A stretch of 64,000 nt of DNA from Rubrivivax sp. (GCA_016719535.1 JADJYX010000020.1:186001-250000); one strand, 5' to 3'; shown: positions 30,022 to 39,411, counted from the first letter of the stretch. Numbers and translations are program-made. The notes: generated by a model from the letters alone, not told the origin.

Positions 30022-31563
30022 ATGACCGACAAGCTCATCATCTTCGACACCACGCTGCGTGACGGCGAACAGTCGCCCGGCGCCTCGATGACGCGTGAGG
30101 AAAAGCTGCGCATCGCCCGCCAGCTCGAGCGCCTGCGCGTGGACGTCATCGAGGCCGGCTTCGCGGCCTCGTCCAACGGTGACTTCGCGGCCGTGAAGGC
30201 GATTGCCGATGTCATCAAGGAGTCGACCGTGTGCTCGCTGGCGCGCGCCAACGACCGCGACATCGCGCGTGCTGCCGAGGCGCTGCAGGGGGCGGCGCGT
30301 GCGCGCATCCACACCTTCATCGCCACCAGTGCCCTGCACATGGAGAAGAAGCTGCGCATGACGCCCGACCAGGTGCACGAGCAGGCCAGGCAGGCGGTGC
30401 GCTTCGCGCGCAACCTCTGCGCCGACGTCGAGTTCTCGCCCGAGGACGGCTATCGTTCCGAGCCCGACTTCCTGTGCCGCGTGCTCGAGGCCGTGATCGC
30501 CGAGGGCGCGACCACGATCAACATCCCCGATACCGTGGGCTATGCGATCCCCGAGCTGTACGGCGAGTTCATCCGGTCCTTGCGCGAGCGCGTCCCGAAC
30601 AGCGACAAGGCGATCTGGTCGGTGCACTGCCACAACGACCTCGGCATGGCGGTGGCCAATTCGCTGGCCGGCGTCAAGATCGGCGGCGCGCGCCAGGTCG
30701 AGTGCACGATCAACGGCCTGGGCGAGCGCGCCGGCAACTGCAGCCTCGAGGAGGTGGTGATGGCCGTGCGCACCCGGCGCGACCACTTCGGGCTGGATGT
30801 CGGCATCGACACCACGCAGATCGTGCCGGCCAGCCGCATGGTCAGCCAGACCACCGGCTTCGTGGTGCAGCCCAACAAGGCCGTGGTGGGCGCCAATGCC
30901 TTTGCGCATGCCAGCGGCATCCACCAGGACGGCGTGCTGAAGGCCCGCGACACCTACGAGATCATGCGCGCCGAGGACGTGGGCTGGGCGGCCAACAAGA
31001 TCGTGCTCGGCAAGCTCTCCGGCCGCAACGCCTTCAAGCAGCGCCTGCAGGAACTGGGCATCGAGATGGACTCCGAGGCCGAGATCAATGCCGCCTTCGC
31101 GCGCTTCAAGGATCTGGCCGACCGCAAGAGCGAGATCTTCGACGAGGACATCATCGCGCTGGTAGGCGACGAGAGCGTGACCAGCGAGGTCGAGCACTAC
31201 CGGCTGCTGTCGTTGAGCCAGCACTCGGAGACCGGCGAGCGCCCGCATGCCAGCGTGGCCTTCTCGGCCGGCAACGTCGAGTTCCACGCCGAGTCCGACG
31301 GCAATGGCCCTGTCGATGCCAGCCTGAAGGCGATCGAATCGAAGGTGAAGAGCGGCGCCGAGCTGATGTTGTATTCGGTCAACGCCATCACGTCCGGCAG
31401 TACGGAGTCGCAGGGGGAAGTGACGGTGCGGCTGCAGCACGGCGGTCGCGTGGTCAACGGCGTCGGCGCCGATCCCGACATCGTCGTTGCGTCAGCGAAG
31501 GCTTATCTGTCAGCGCTGAACAAGCTGCACAGCACCACCGAACGCGTCGCCGCACAGGGGTGA
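30022..31563 (+). CDS. leuA: 2-isopropylmalate synthase
   Basis: A 513-residue enzyme committing 2-ketoisovalerate to leucine. The N-terminal catalytic barrel shows FDTTLRDGEQSPGASM, VHCHNDLGMAVANSLAG and the second signature in VECTINGLGERAGNCSLEEVVMA. The C-terminal LeuA allosteric domain (ASVAFSAGNVEFHAESDGNGPVD) binds leucine. Control is thus twofold: feedback inhibition of the protein and, from the upstream leader peptide, transcription attenuation. Confidence 0.96.
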   Translation: MTDKLIIFDTTLRDGEQSPGASMTREEKLRIARQLERLRVDVIEAGFAASSNGDFAAVKAIADVIKESTVCSLARANDRDIARAAEALQGAARARIHTFIATSALHMEKKLRMTPDQVHEQARQAVRFARNLCADVEFSPEDGYRSEPDFLCRVLEAVIAEGATTINIPDTVGYAIPELYGEFIRSLRERVPNSDKAIWSVHCHNDLGMAVANSLAGVKIGGARQVECTINGLGERAGNCSLEEVVMAVRTRRDHFGLDVGIDTTQIVPASRMVSQTTGFVVQPNKAVVGANAFAHASGIHQDGVLKARDTYEIMRAEDVGWAANKIVLGKLSGRNAFKQRLQELGIEMDSEAEINAAFARFKDLADRKSEIFDEDIIALVGDESVTSEVEHYRLLSLSQHSETGERPHASVAFSAGNVEFHAESDGNGPVDASLKAIESKVKSGAELMLYSVNAITSGSTESQGEVTVRLQHGGRVVNGVGADPDIVVASAKAYLSALNKLHSTTERVAAQG

Positions 31564-31718
31564 GGCAGGACGTGCGGGGCCGGAAGGCCCCGCTCGCCTG
31601 CCGAACGACCGCGGGCGATTTCACGCCCGCGGGCTGGGGCAAGGCAGGACGTGCGGGGCCGGAAGGCCCCGCTCGCCTGCCGAACGACCGCGGGCGATTT
31701 CACGCCCGCGGGCTGGGG
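31564..31718. repeat. Tandem repeat, two 79-bp units with paired hairpins
   Basis: Two near-perfect copies with a 79-bp offset (starting 31564 and 31643) lie just after the leuA stop. Each copy has two strong palindromes: GGGGCCGGAAGGCCCC, and CCGCGGGC with GCCCGCGG around GATTTCAC. No coding potential. It may act as a doubled terminator or RNA-stabilising element for the leu transcript. Confidence 0.8.
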
Positions 31719-31843
31719 TGCGCTGGCATGCAACAACGCCAGACCCCCGTTCAAACCCTGAAAAGAGCTTGAAAAACGATCTGCAAGTGTTTGATTTGAC
31801 TGCACTTGTCGGTTAACCTCGCGGCCATGTCGATGGTCGTGGG

Positions 31844-32875
31844 GTGTGCGCCGTGAGCAGTGCCAGGGGCTTGAAGTCGTTGTGGGTGGTGATCGCTGCG
31901 CTGGCCCTGGTGCTGTCGGCCGATGTGATGGCAGCCGGCAAGTCCAAATCCAAAAGGGACAGTGCCCGGCCCACAACCGTCAAGACGGTGCGCACCGCGA
32001 AGGCACCCCGAGCGGCCAAGGCCGGCGTCAGCGCCCGCCGCGTGGCCGCCGTCAAGGTGGTGCCGCATCGGCCGTCGCTGGGCGAGAGCCAGGGCCTGCG
32101 TGGCACCGACGATCCGCTCGACCTCAAGTCCAGCGTCGCCCTGGTCGTCGACCAGGACACCAACCAGGTGCTGTTCAGCAAGAACCCGCTGGCGGTGTTG
32201 CCGATCGCATCGATCACCAAGCTGATGACCGCGATGGTGGTCACCGAGGCCGGGCTCGACCTCGACGAGCCGATCACCGTCACCGCCGACGACATCGACA
32301 CCGAGAAGGGCAGCCGCTCGCGCCTGAAGGTCGGCACGCAGCTGTCGCGCGGCGAGATGCTGCACCTGGCGCTGATGGCGTCGGAAAACCGCGCGGCGAA
32401 TGCGCTCGGGCGCCACTTTCCCGGCGGGCTGCAGGCTTTCGTGGCAGCGATGAATGCCACCGCGCAGCGCCTGGGCATGAGCGATACCCGCTATGTCGAG
32501 CCCACGGGGCTGTCGAGCCAGAACCGTTCCAGTGCACGCGACCTCACGCTGCTGGTCAAGGCCGCCTATGCGCACCCGTTGATCCGCGACCTGTCGACCT
32601 CGCCCGAGGCCGAGTTCGAGGTGGGCAGCCGGCCGCAGCAGTTTCGCAATACGAACGGCCTGGTGCGCAACCCGGCGTGGGAGATCGGCCTGCAGAAGAC
32701 CGGCTATATCGCCGAGGCCGGCCGCTGCGTGGTGATGCAGGCGCAGCTGGCGGGGCGCAAGCTGATCATGGTGCTGCTCGATTCCGCGGGCCGCTATTCG
32801 CGCATCGGCGATGCCGAGCGCATCCGCCAGTGGCTGGCCGAGCAGGCACTGCCGGCATCGCGCGCGGGCGGCTGA
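31844..32875 (+). CDS. pbpG: D-alanyl-D-alanine endopeptidase (PBP7 type)
   Basis: A 343-residue periplasmic serine peptidase of the S11 family cutting peptidoglycan cross-links. The signal peptide is KSLWVVIAALALVLSADVMA, then a basic Lys/Arg/Ala linker. Active-site motifs are SITK (SxxK), SEN (SxN) and KTG (in GLQKTGYIAEAG). There are two possible GTG starts, 31844 and 31853, and no ATG, so the start is uncertain. It is transcribed toward the convergent iclR gene, 21 nt away. Confidence 0.88.
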   Translation: MCAVSSARGLKSLWVVIAALALVLSADVMAAGKSKSKRDSARPTTVKTVRTAKAPRAAKAGVSARRVAAVKVVPHRPSLGESQGLRGTDDPLDLKSSVALVVDQDTNQVLFSKNPLAVLPIASITKLMTAMVVTEAGLDLDEPITVTADDIDTEKGSRSRLKVGTQLSRGEMLHLALMASENRAANALGRHFPGGLQAFVAAMNATAQRLGMSDTRYVEPTGLSSQNRSSARDLTLLVKAAYAHPLIRDLSTSPEAEFEVGSRPQQFRNTNGLVRNPAWEIGLQKTGYIAEAGRCVVMQAQLAGRKLIMVLLDSAGRYSRIGDAERIRQWLAEQALPASRAGG

Positions 32876-32896
32876 AGCCGCTGCCCCGCGCGGCCT

Positions 32897-33667
32897 TCAG
32901 CCCGCGCGGTGACCGAGTGACGCCGAGATCTGCGCCGCCGTCGCCTTCACCTTGTCGAGCCAGCCTTCTTCCAGCCGGTCGGCCGGTGCCGATACCGACA
33001 GCCCGGCGATCAGCTGGCCCTGGTCGTCGTAGATGCCGGCAGCCATGCAGCGCACGCCGAGTTCCAGTTCCTCGTCGTCGCGCGCAAAGCCCGACTGCCG
33101 CACATGGGCCAGCTCGCGCTCCAGCCGCGGCAGCTCGGTGATGCTGTTGCGGGTGTGGCCGGTGAGGCCGGTGCGGGTGGCGTAGGCCCGCACGCGCTGC
33201 GGGTCGTCGTGGGCGAGGAAGAGCTTGCCCACCGACGTCAGGTGCAGCGGCGCGCGTCCGCCGACGGCGCGCACCACCTGCATGCCGGAGCGTTCGCTGT
33301 AGGTGCGTTCGACATAGACGATCTCGTCGCCCTGGCGCATCGACAGGTTGACCGGCTGGTGGGTGATCTTGTGCAGTTCGCGCATCGGGCCCATCGCGGC
33401 CTCGCGCACGTCCAGCCTCGCCTTCACCAGGTTGCCCAGTTCCAGCAGCCGCATGCCCAGCCGGTAGGTGCCCGATTGCGGCCGGTCCACCAGCCGACCG
33501 ACCGCCAGATCGTTGAGGATGCGGTGCGTCGTCGACGGGTGCAGCCCGGTGGCCTCGCTGATCGCCTTCAGCGAGACCGGGTCGGGGTGGGCGGCCAGGG
33601 TGTCGAGGACCGCGAACATGCGCTCCAGCACCTGGATGGTCGGGGCATTCGGGTTCTTGGTGCTCAT
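32897..33667 (-). CDS. IclR family transcriptional regulator
   Basis: A 256-residue regulator. The winged helix is IQVLERMFAVLDTLAAHPDPVSLKAISEATGLHPSTTHRILNDL by position 54, and the effector domain runs from MRLLELGNLVKARLDVREAA to SVSAPADRLEE. The ligand is unknown. Its start overlaps the hpnE stop by 4 nt (ATGA), so it is co-translated with the squalene genes, and these are reasonable first candidates for its targets. Confidence 0.9.
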   Translation of the reverse strand: MSTKNPNAPTIQVLERMFAVLDTLAAHPDPVSLKAISEATGLHPSTTHRILNDLAVGRLVDRPQSGTYRLGMRLLELGNLVKARLDVREAAMGPMRELHKITHQPVNLSMRQGDEIVYVERTYSERSGMQVVRAVGGRAPLHLTSVGKLFLAHDDPQRVRAYATRTGLTGHTRNSITELPRLERELAHVRQSGFARDDEELELGVRCMAAGIYDDQGQLIAGLSVSAPADRLEEGWLDKVKATAAQISASLGHRAG

Positions 33668-34998
33668 GGCGGCCTGCGGTCTGACAGGGCGCTATTTTGC
33701 ATCGTGGAAGTCAATGCCACGACGGCCCTGGCGCCGGCGCGCACGGCGCCTTCCAGCGTGGCCGGGTAGGGGCCGGCCACATGGTCACCCGCGGCGACCA
33801 GGCCGGGCGCGATGCGCATCGGTGGCCGCACCAGGCCCGGCGTGCTGCGGAAGGTGGCGCGGCGCTCGGCGATCACGTCCTCGACCCGTGCCGCGCCGGC
33901 CGCCCAGCCCCAGCGGCCGAGCTCGCGCGCCGCCTGCGCCTGAATCGCTGCGGCGGTGGCGTCCAGGCCGCGCGCCACCCAGGGTGCGGCGCCGCTGACG
34001 ACGAAGGCAAGACGCCCCGGCAGCCCGCCGAGCGCGCCATGGTCGAAGACATATTGCGCCGGCGCGTGCGCGTCCTCGGGCAGCGCCAGCATCGGCAGCG
34101 GCAGGCGCACCCCGGCGCAGTGGGCATAGACGGTCACGATGGGCTCGAAGCGCAGGCGGCCGGCCAGGGCCGACCAGCCGGCATCGACCGGCTGCACCAG
34201 GCGTGCGGCCTCGCCCGCCGGGCAGGCCAGGATCACGCCGTCGAAGGGCTGGCCGTCGACGCGCCAGGTCGCGCCGTCACCTGTCAGCGCCATCACGCGC
34301 CGGCCGGGCTGCAGTTCGGCCCCGTGCGCGGCCAGCCAGCGTGCGGCCGGCTCGGGCAGCAGTTCGCGCAGCGGCCGCCGCGGCAGCAGCAGGTCACTGG
34401 CGCCACGGCCACCGAACAGGCCGTCGCGCAGCACGCGCAGGAAGATGGCGGCGCTGGCCTCGCGCGCCGGCGTATTGAGCGCGGCCACGCACAGGGGGTC
34501 GATCAGCAAGCGGCGCACGTCGGCGGGCAGACCGGCGCACAGCGCACCGACGCTGCGGTCGGGCTGGCAGCGAAAGCCGGCGGCCGCCCAGCGCCCACAG
34601 GTGGCCAGCAGCCGCAGCCCGTCGCCCCACGACCAGGCGTTGCAGCGCATCACGGCCGCCGTGAAGGCCCAGGCGGCCGGGCCGTTGGCCAGCTCCAGGC
34701 CACGGCCGTCGGCCCAGCGCAGCGCCAGCGGCCGGCGCAGCAGCACCTGTTCGGGGTCGACGCCGACGCGGCGCATCAGCGCCAGCGTCTCGCGGTAGGC
34801 GCCGATGAGGATGTGCTGGCCGTTGTCGAGGTCGCTGCCGGCGGTGCTGCGCGCGCGGCCGCCCCATTGCCGTGCCATCTCGAACAGGCTCACCCGGTGG
34901 CCGGTCTCGACGGCGGTGACGGCGGCACTCAGGCCGGCCCAGCCGCCACCGATCACCGCCAGGCGCAGCGGCCGTGCCGGCGCCGCGCGCTCGTTCAT
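33664..34998 (-). CDS. hpnE: Hydroxysqualene dehydroxylase
   Basis: A 444-residue FAD-dependent amine-oxidase-like enzyme, the last of three steps making squalene from farnesyl diphosphate. The dinucleotide loop is LAVIGGGWAGLSAAVTAVETGHRVSLFE, followed by GGRARSTAGSDLDNGQHILIGAYRETL, and the C-terminal FAD segment is APGLVAAGDHVAGPYPATLEGAVRAG. The start at MNERAAPARPL overlaps the hpnD stop by 4 nt. A longer open frame to 35907 is the shadow of hpnD. Confidence 0.92.
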   Translation of the reverse strand: MNERAAPARPLRLAVIGGGWAGLSAAVTAVETGHRVSLFEMARQWGGRARSTAGSDLDNGQHILIGAYRETLALMRRVGVDPEQVLLRRPLALRWADGRGLELANGPAAWAFTAAVMRCNAWSWGDGLRLLATCGRWAAAGFRCQPDRSVGALCAGLPADVRRLLIDPLCVAALNTPAREASAAIFLRVLRDGLFGGRGASDLLLPRRPLRELLPEPAARWLAAHGAELQPGRRVMALTGDGATWRVDGQPFDGVILACPAGEAARLVQPVDAGWSALAGRLRFEPIVTVYAHCAGVRLPLPMLALPEDAHAPAQYVFDHGALGGLPGRLAFVVSGAAPWVARGLDATAAAIQAQAARELGRWGWAAGAARVEDVIAERRATFRSTPGLVRPPMRIAPGLVAAGDHVAGPYPATLEGAVRAGARAVVALTSTMQNSALSDRRPP

Positions 34999-35855
34999 CG
35001 ACCCCGCCAGCGCGTGCGCGCCGCGATCCACAGCTTGCGCAGCGGCGTCAGCGAGGTGCGCTGGTGCAGCACCTGGAAGCCCTGGCGCTCGATTTCGCGC
35101 AGCAGCGTGCGGTAGATGTTGGCCATCATCAGGCCCGGGTTCTGCGCCACCCGGTCGGCCGCCGGCAGCAGCGCCAGCGCCTCGTCGTAGGTGGCATGCG
35201 CGCGTGCGGCCTGAAAGTGCATCAGCGCCTGGAAGCGCTCGCTGTAGCCCCAGGGCGATTCGCGCTTCAGGATCTCGTTCGCCTTCACGTCGTGCGCCTG
35301 CAGCTCCGACATCGGCAGGTAGATGCGGCCGCGGCGCGCGTCCTCGCCGACGTCGCGGATGATGTTGGTCAGCTGCATCGCCAGGCCGAGCTTGTGCGCA
35401 TATTGCAGCGTGGCCTCGGCGCTGTGGCCGAAGATGCGCGCCGCCACCTCGCCGACGACGCCGGCCACCAGGTCGCAGTAGCGGGCGAGGCCCGGGAAGT
35501 CGAGGAAGCGCGACTGTTCCAGGTCGACCTGGCAGCCGTCGATCACCGCGCTCAGGTGGTCGGCGCGGATGCCGAAGGGCACCAGGTGCGGCTGCAGGGC
35601 CAGCGTCACCGGATGCGACGGCGTGCCGGCGAACAGCGCCGCCACCTCGCGCCGCCACCACTGCAGCTTGGTGGCGGCCACGCCGGAGTCGCTGACCTCG
35701 TCGACGACGTCGTCGACCTCGCGGCAGAAGGCATAGAAGGCGGTGATGGCCGCGCGCCGCGGCGGCGGCAGGAAGAGGAAGGCGTAATAGAACGACGAGC
35801 CGCTCTTGGCGGCCTTCTGCTGGACATAGGCTTCGGGCGTCATGCGGGACGTCAT
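34995..35855 (-). CDS. hpnD: Presqualene diphosphate synthase
   Basis: A 286-residue squalene/phytoene synthase family protein condensing two farnesyl diphosphates to presqualene diphosphate. The two Asp-rich metal sites are YAFCREVDDVVDE and LTNIIRDVGEDARRGRIYLP. The start MTSRMTPEAYVQQKAAKSGSSFYY overlaps the hpnC stop by 4 nt; the Met five codons on (35843) is an alternative. HpnD, HpnC and HpnE together replace the single eukaryotic squalene synthase. Confidence 0.93.
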   Translation of the reverse strand: MTSRMTPEAYVQQKAAKSGSSFYYAFLFLPPPRRAAITAFYAFCREVDDVVDEVSDSGVAATKLQWWRREVAALFAGTPSHPVTLALQPHLVPFGIRADHLSAVIDGCQVDLEQSRFLDFPGLARYCDLVAGVVGEVAARIFGHSAEATLQYAHKLGLAMQLTNIIRDVGEDARRGRIYLPMSELQAHDVKANEILKRESPWGYSERFQALMHFQAARAHATYDEALALLPAADRVAQNPGLMMANIYRTLLREIERQGFQVLHQRTSLTPLRKLWIAARTRWRGR

Positions 35856-36730
35856 GCAGGGCGTGGGGCTGACATGCGCAGCGCGCGCCACAGCAGCAGC
35901 GGCACATCGGCCTTGCCGACCGTCGGGCGCCGATGCAGGGTGTCGTGCTGCAGGGCTTCGATCCTGTCGAGGATGCGCAGGCCGCCCTGCACGACCAGGC
36001 GCAGTTCCCAGCCGGCGCGGCCGGGCACGCGCAGCGCCAGCGGCGCGCCGCGCAGCATCAGCAGGCGCGCCCAGTCGCACAGCTCGCTCAGGCAGGCGCG
36101 CAGGCCGGGGCTGTCGCTCAGGGGTGCGCCGGTCGGCGGCGTCAGGCCGTGGCGGGCGAGGTCGGCGGCCGGCAGGTAGCTGCGGCCGCGCTGCTGGTCG
36201 CGGCCCAGGTCCTGCCAGAAGTTGATCAGCTGCAAGGCGGTGCAGATGGCGTCCGAGCGCGTCAGATCCGCCGCGTCGGTGATGCCGTAGAGGTGCAGCA
36301 GCAGGCGGCCGACCGGGTTGGCCGAGCGGCGGCAATAGTCGAGCAGCGCGGCGCGGTCGGGGTAGGGCGGGTTGTGCACGTCCTGCTCGAAGGCGCTCAG
36401 CAGGTCGTGCAGCAGCGGCACGGGCAGCGCGTGCCGCACCAGCATGCGGGCCAGGGGCTCGAACACGCCCGGCCAGCGGCCGCTCGCGGGTCGGCCGGCG
36501 ACGGCTGCATCCAGGTCGGCGCGGAAGGCGGTCAGGTCCGCCAGGCGCTGGCTGGCCGGCGCATCGCCCTCGTCGGCCAGGTCGTCGGCCGTGCGCGCAA
36601 AGCCATAGATGGCCATGATCGCCGGCCGCAGGGCCGGCGGGCACAGCAGCGACGCCACCGGAAAGTTTTCGTAGTGATCCACGCCCACCGCGGCATTGTC
36701 ACCGCGCCGTGCGTCCGGGGGCCGCGACAT
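35852..36730 (-). CDS. hpnC: Hydroxysqualene synthase
   Basis: A 292-residue protein of the squalene synthase family that turns presqualene diphosphate into hydroxysqualene. The N-terminal region is VDHYENFPVASLLCPPALRPAIMAIYGFARTADDLADEGD, and the second metal site is LQLINFWQDLGRDQQRGRSYLP. The first Asp motif reads ADDLADE, as expected for HpnC. An ATG at 36739 would add three residues. It lies 46 nt after the UGSC-type gene, so that gene may share its promoter. No squalene-hopene cyclase gene is in the window. Confidence 0.92.
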   Translation of the reverse strand: MSRPPDARRGDNAAVGVDHYENFPVASLLCPPALRPAIMAIYGFARTADDLADEGDAPASQRLADLTAFRADLDAAVAGRPASGRWPGVFEPLARMLVRHALPVPLLHDLLSAFEQDVHNPPYPDRAALLDYCRRSANPVGRLLLHLYGITDAADLTRSDAICTALQLINFWQDLGRDQQRGRSYLPAADLARHGLTPPTGAPLSDSPGLRACLSELCDWARLLMLRGAPLALRVPGRAGWELRLVVQGGLRILDRIEALQHDTLHRRPTVGKADVPLLLWRALRMSAPRPA

Positions 36731-36776
36731 GCACGCCACCGGATCGCGCGCAGGCGCGGGTGCGGGCCGACGCCGG

Positions 36777-38696
36777 TTAAGGCAGGACGAACTCGCGCAG
36801 CGGCCGGTAGCCGGCCTTGTCCATCAGTTCGTCCCAGCGCGCCGGCAGCCGGATTTCCCGCATCGCCTGGCCGGGCCCGCCGGCCAGGATCTGCACCTTG
36901 TTGCGCGACGGATCCCCGCAGACGATGAATTCGAGCATGCCGGCAGCCGGCACCGTTTCGATCGCTTCCCAGCCCGCAGGCCGGGGGTACCACGGCGGCA
37001 GCCTGCCGGGTTCGGACTTGCCGCTGGCCAGCGCCCTGGCGTACTCGGCCTCGAAGGAGCGGGTCACCCGGCCATAGGAGCCGTTGACCTGCGAGAAGGT
37101 CGCCTCGTGCGTGGTCACGCGTGCGGTCCGCACCAGGTCCTGCCGCAACCCGCGCCGGGTGTAGCCGCCCTCGGCGAGGATCCTGGCCACGCCGGGCTCG
37201 ATCAGCAGGTAGCGCCGGCTCATGCCGGTGAAGCCGCTGGCCAGCGCCTCGGTCTGCGTGATGCCGTAGGCCATGATCTGCATCAGCAGCTTGGGGTCGG
37301 ATGTCGAGGGCACGAGGTTGCGGCCCCAGACGGTGCTGTTGCCGGCCGAGACGGTATTGGCGTGCCGCGCGAAGCCCTTCTCCACATGGTGCGGCTCCCA
37401 GCCCACGGCCTGGGTGGCGGCTTCGTCCTCGGCCAGGAACCACGATGCGGCCTTGCCGAAACTGCCCATCTGCGTCTCCTTGATGCGCAGGCCGGCGATG
37501 TTGCGCTCGATCAGGCTCATCGTGCGGCCCAGGACGCTGTTTACCGGGTGGGCGATCAGGCCCTGGCCGTGGTCGATGCCGAGCTGGCGCGCCAGCGGCC
37601 CGTTGACCCAGAAGAAGTTGGTGAAGCCATGCGTGCTGGCACCGTGGTTGCCGTACCGGAAGGCCGGGTCGGCGATCGCCTGCACCGCGGCGATCAGCAG
37701 CGGCATGTGCTCGGGACGGGCGCCGGCCATGACGGCGTTGACGGCGATGTTCCACGGCGTGGCCTGCAGGTTCGCCGGCGGCAGCACCGCGATGGGGTCG
37801 CCGGCGGCGTGGTCGGTATAGGCCAGGAAGGCCTCGACGCGTTCGCGCGTCGGCGGGGTGATCGCCAGGCCGTCGCTCCAGCCGCGATCGGCGAAGTAGC
37901 GGTTGGTGTCGTCGACCGAGCCGACGAAGGCGACCTCCGCCGGGTCCCGCTTCAGCGGCGAGGCGCTCGTCGCCGGCAGCGGCCGGGTCAGCACCTCGAT
38001 GACGCGGGGCACCACGATCGCGAGCGTCTTTTCGCGCAGCTGGGCGTCGGTCTCGAGGTCGAAGGGATCGGGGTAGAGGGCCACCTGCAGCGACGGGATG
38101 CCGGCGTCGCGCGCCATCGTGCGTGCCTGTTCGTCGAAACCGGGGTTGGTCACGATCACGGCGGGGATGCCGCTGCGCTCGGCCAGGACCGCGGCGTGGT
38201 TGGCCCGCGGGGTGCAGATGCCGCAACCGCCGTTGCCGGTGACCACGGCGTCGCAGCGCCTGCCTTTCAGCGCCGCCTGCAGGGCGTCGGACAGGCGCGT
38301 CGGCATGCCGTGCGGTTCGGGCAGCGGTGCCACGGGCAGGGCGGTGTATGGAACGATCGCGGCGTCTGGATAGCGCTGCTTCAGTGCCTCGCCGATGACG
38401 GGCAGGGTCACGTCGGCCTTGAAGGCGTGGTTCCAGACCATGCAGACCGTCTTGCCGGCCAGCGTGTCGAGCCGTGCCGCCATCGGCATCATCGTGACCA
38501 TGCGCTCGCCCAGCGGGCTGACGACCCGGTAGACGGCCTCCGCCGGCGACCGCCATGCGGCCGTCAGCGGCACGCCGTCCGACGTGCGTGCCGGCGCCAC
38601 GCCCTGCCCGCTCGCGCCCGACACGAGGCCCGCCGCGAGGACGAACGCAGTCGTCCACAGGCGCGCGCAGACGGACTTCAGCCCCCGCTTCGACAT
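36777..38696 (-). CDS. Secreted UGSC-type thiol protein, function unknown
   Basis: A 639-residue protein with a signal peptide (LWTTAFVLAAGLVSGASG), start behind GAAGGAG. Residues 80-240 resemble the UGSC family, whose selenocysteine members have Sec-Gly-Ser-Cys: here the site reads GNGGCGICTPRANHA, with Cys in place of Sec (codon TGC). The family has no established reaction. The C-terminal 400 residues (PPANLQATPWNIAVNAVMAG, NHGASTHGFTNFFWVNGPLA) are a separate domain I cannot name. The export signal plus a CxxC-like pair suggests redox chemistry outside the cytoplasm, and a DsbD-alpha-like protein is encoded 39 nt upstream. Confidence 0.6.
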   Translation of the reverse strand: MSKRGLKSVCARLWTTAFVLAAGLVSGASGQGVAPARTSDGVPLTAAWRSPAEAVYRVVSPLGERMVTMMPMAARLDTLAGKTVCMVWNHAFKADVTLPVIGEALKQRYPDAAIVPYTALPVAPLPEPHGMPTRLSDALQAALKGRRCDAVVTGNGGCGICTPRANHAAVLAERSGIPAVIVTNPGFDEQARTMARDAGIPSLQVALYPDPFDLETDAQLREKTLAIVVPRVIEVLTRPLPATSASPLKRDPAEVAFVGSVDDTNRYFADRGWSDGLAITPPTRERVEAFLAYTDHAAGDPIAVLPPANLQATPWNIAVNAVMAGARPEHMPLLIAAVQAIADPAFRYGNHGASTHGFTNFFWVNGPLARQLGIDHGQGLIAHPVNSVLGRTMSLIERNIAGLRIKETQMGSFGKAASWFLAEDEAATQAVGWEPHHVEKGFARHANTVSAGNSTVWGRNLVPSTSDPKLLMQIMAYGITQTEALASGFTGMSRRYLLIEPGVARILAEGGYTRRGLRQDLVRTARVTTHEATFSQVNGSYGRVTRSFEAEYARALASGKSEPGRLPPWYPRPAGWEAIETVPAAGMLEFIVCGDPSRNKVQILAGGPGQAMREIRLPARWDELMDKAGYRPLREFVLP

Positions 38697-38735
38697 GCGC
38701 TCTCCTTCGACTTCAAGACAAGAGGGCCGGGCCGC

Positions 38736-39275
38736 TCACCGCGGCGCCGGCTGCGCGACCGGCTCGCCGCCGATCACGTTCAGGCCGAACTGGAACGGCG
38801 CCTGGCCGTTCAGGCACAGGTTCCAGTCGCAGATCTGGTAGACCACGCGTCCCTTCAGGTTGCGCGTGCCCGACGCGGTGCCGGGCGCGAGCCGGATGGG
38901 TACGTCGATCGTCACCCTGCCTTCGTGGAAATCGGACTCGAGCACGCCCTCGCGCCGGTAGCGGGGTCTGGGCTCCACGATCGGCCCGGCGACCTCGGCG
39001 CCGTCGAACTCGAAGACCGTCTGCCGGCCCAGCAACGGTTTTCTCGCCGCCGGGTAGATGTGCCAGCGGGCGGGTGCCTCGAGGTCGAACGAGACGCGCA
39101 CCGTCTCGCCGGGGCGGACCTCGGCCCTCGCGGGCCTGGCCGCGAGCACCTGGACGACCGGCCTGGCCGGCTCGGCGGCCTCGGCCAGCGGCATCGATGC
39201 GGTCAGTGCGACCAGGCCGCCGCCAAGGGTGAGCGCCTGGCCCGCGCGCAGGGCGAACCTTCGTTGCATGGGCAT
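38736..39275 (-). CDS. DsbD alpha-domain-like exported protein
   Basis: A 179-residue protein matching the N-terminal domain of the thiol-disulfide reductase DsbD: LEAPARWHIYPAARKPLLG, RNLKGRVVYQICDWNLCLNGQAPFQFGLNV, with the cysteine pair in CDWNLC. It lacks the membrane and thioredoxin domains of full DsbD. The N-terminus QRRFALRAGQALTLGGGLVA looks like a twin-arginine signal. In DsbD this domain passes electrons to periplasmic partners; here the adjacent UGSC-type protein is the obvious candidate partner, by inference from context. It begins a minus-strand operon divergent from the RND genes. Confidence 0.65.
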   Translation of the reverse strand: MPMQRRFALRAGQALTLGGGLVALTASMPLAEAAEPARPVVQVLAARPARAEVRPGETVRVSFDLEAPARWHIYPAARKPLLGRQTVFEFDGAEVAGPIVEPRPRYRREGVLESDFHEGRVTIDVPIRLAPGTASGTRNLKGRVVYQICDWNLCLNGQAPFQFGLNVIGGEPVAQPAPR

Positions 39276-39411
39276 GGATTGTCTCGCGGCGGATGCCGGT
39301 CGCCGGGCCGACCATCGCGCAGCATGGGGCGGTCGCGTGTCGCCAGCATGAGCCGTTTGTGAAGCGGTGTGAGCGCTGTCGCTCGCCGAGCCCGTCGCGT
39401 ACCGGTGTGGT

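Noticed and set aside
33664..35907. A 747-residue HpnE with long N-terminal extension
   Set aside because: The extension is the out-of-frame shadow of hpnD; HpnE has a good internal start overlapping the hpnD stop.
38188..38232. Selenocysteine codon in the UGSC-type protein
   Set aside because: The motif is coded TGC, not TGA, and no stop interrupts the frame, so it is a Cys form.
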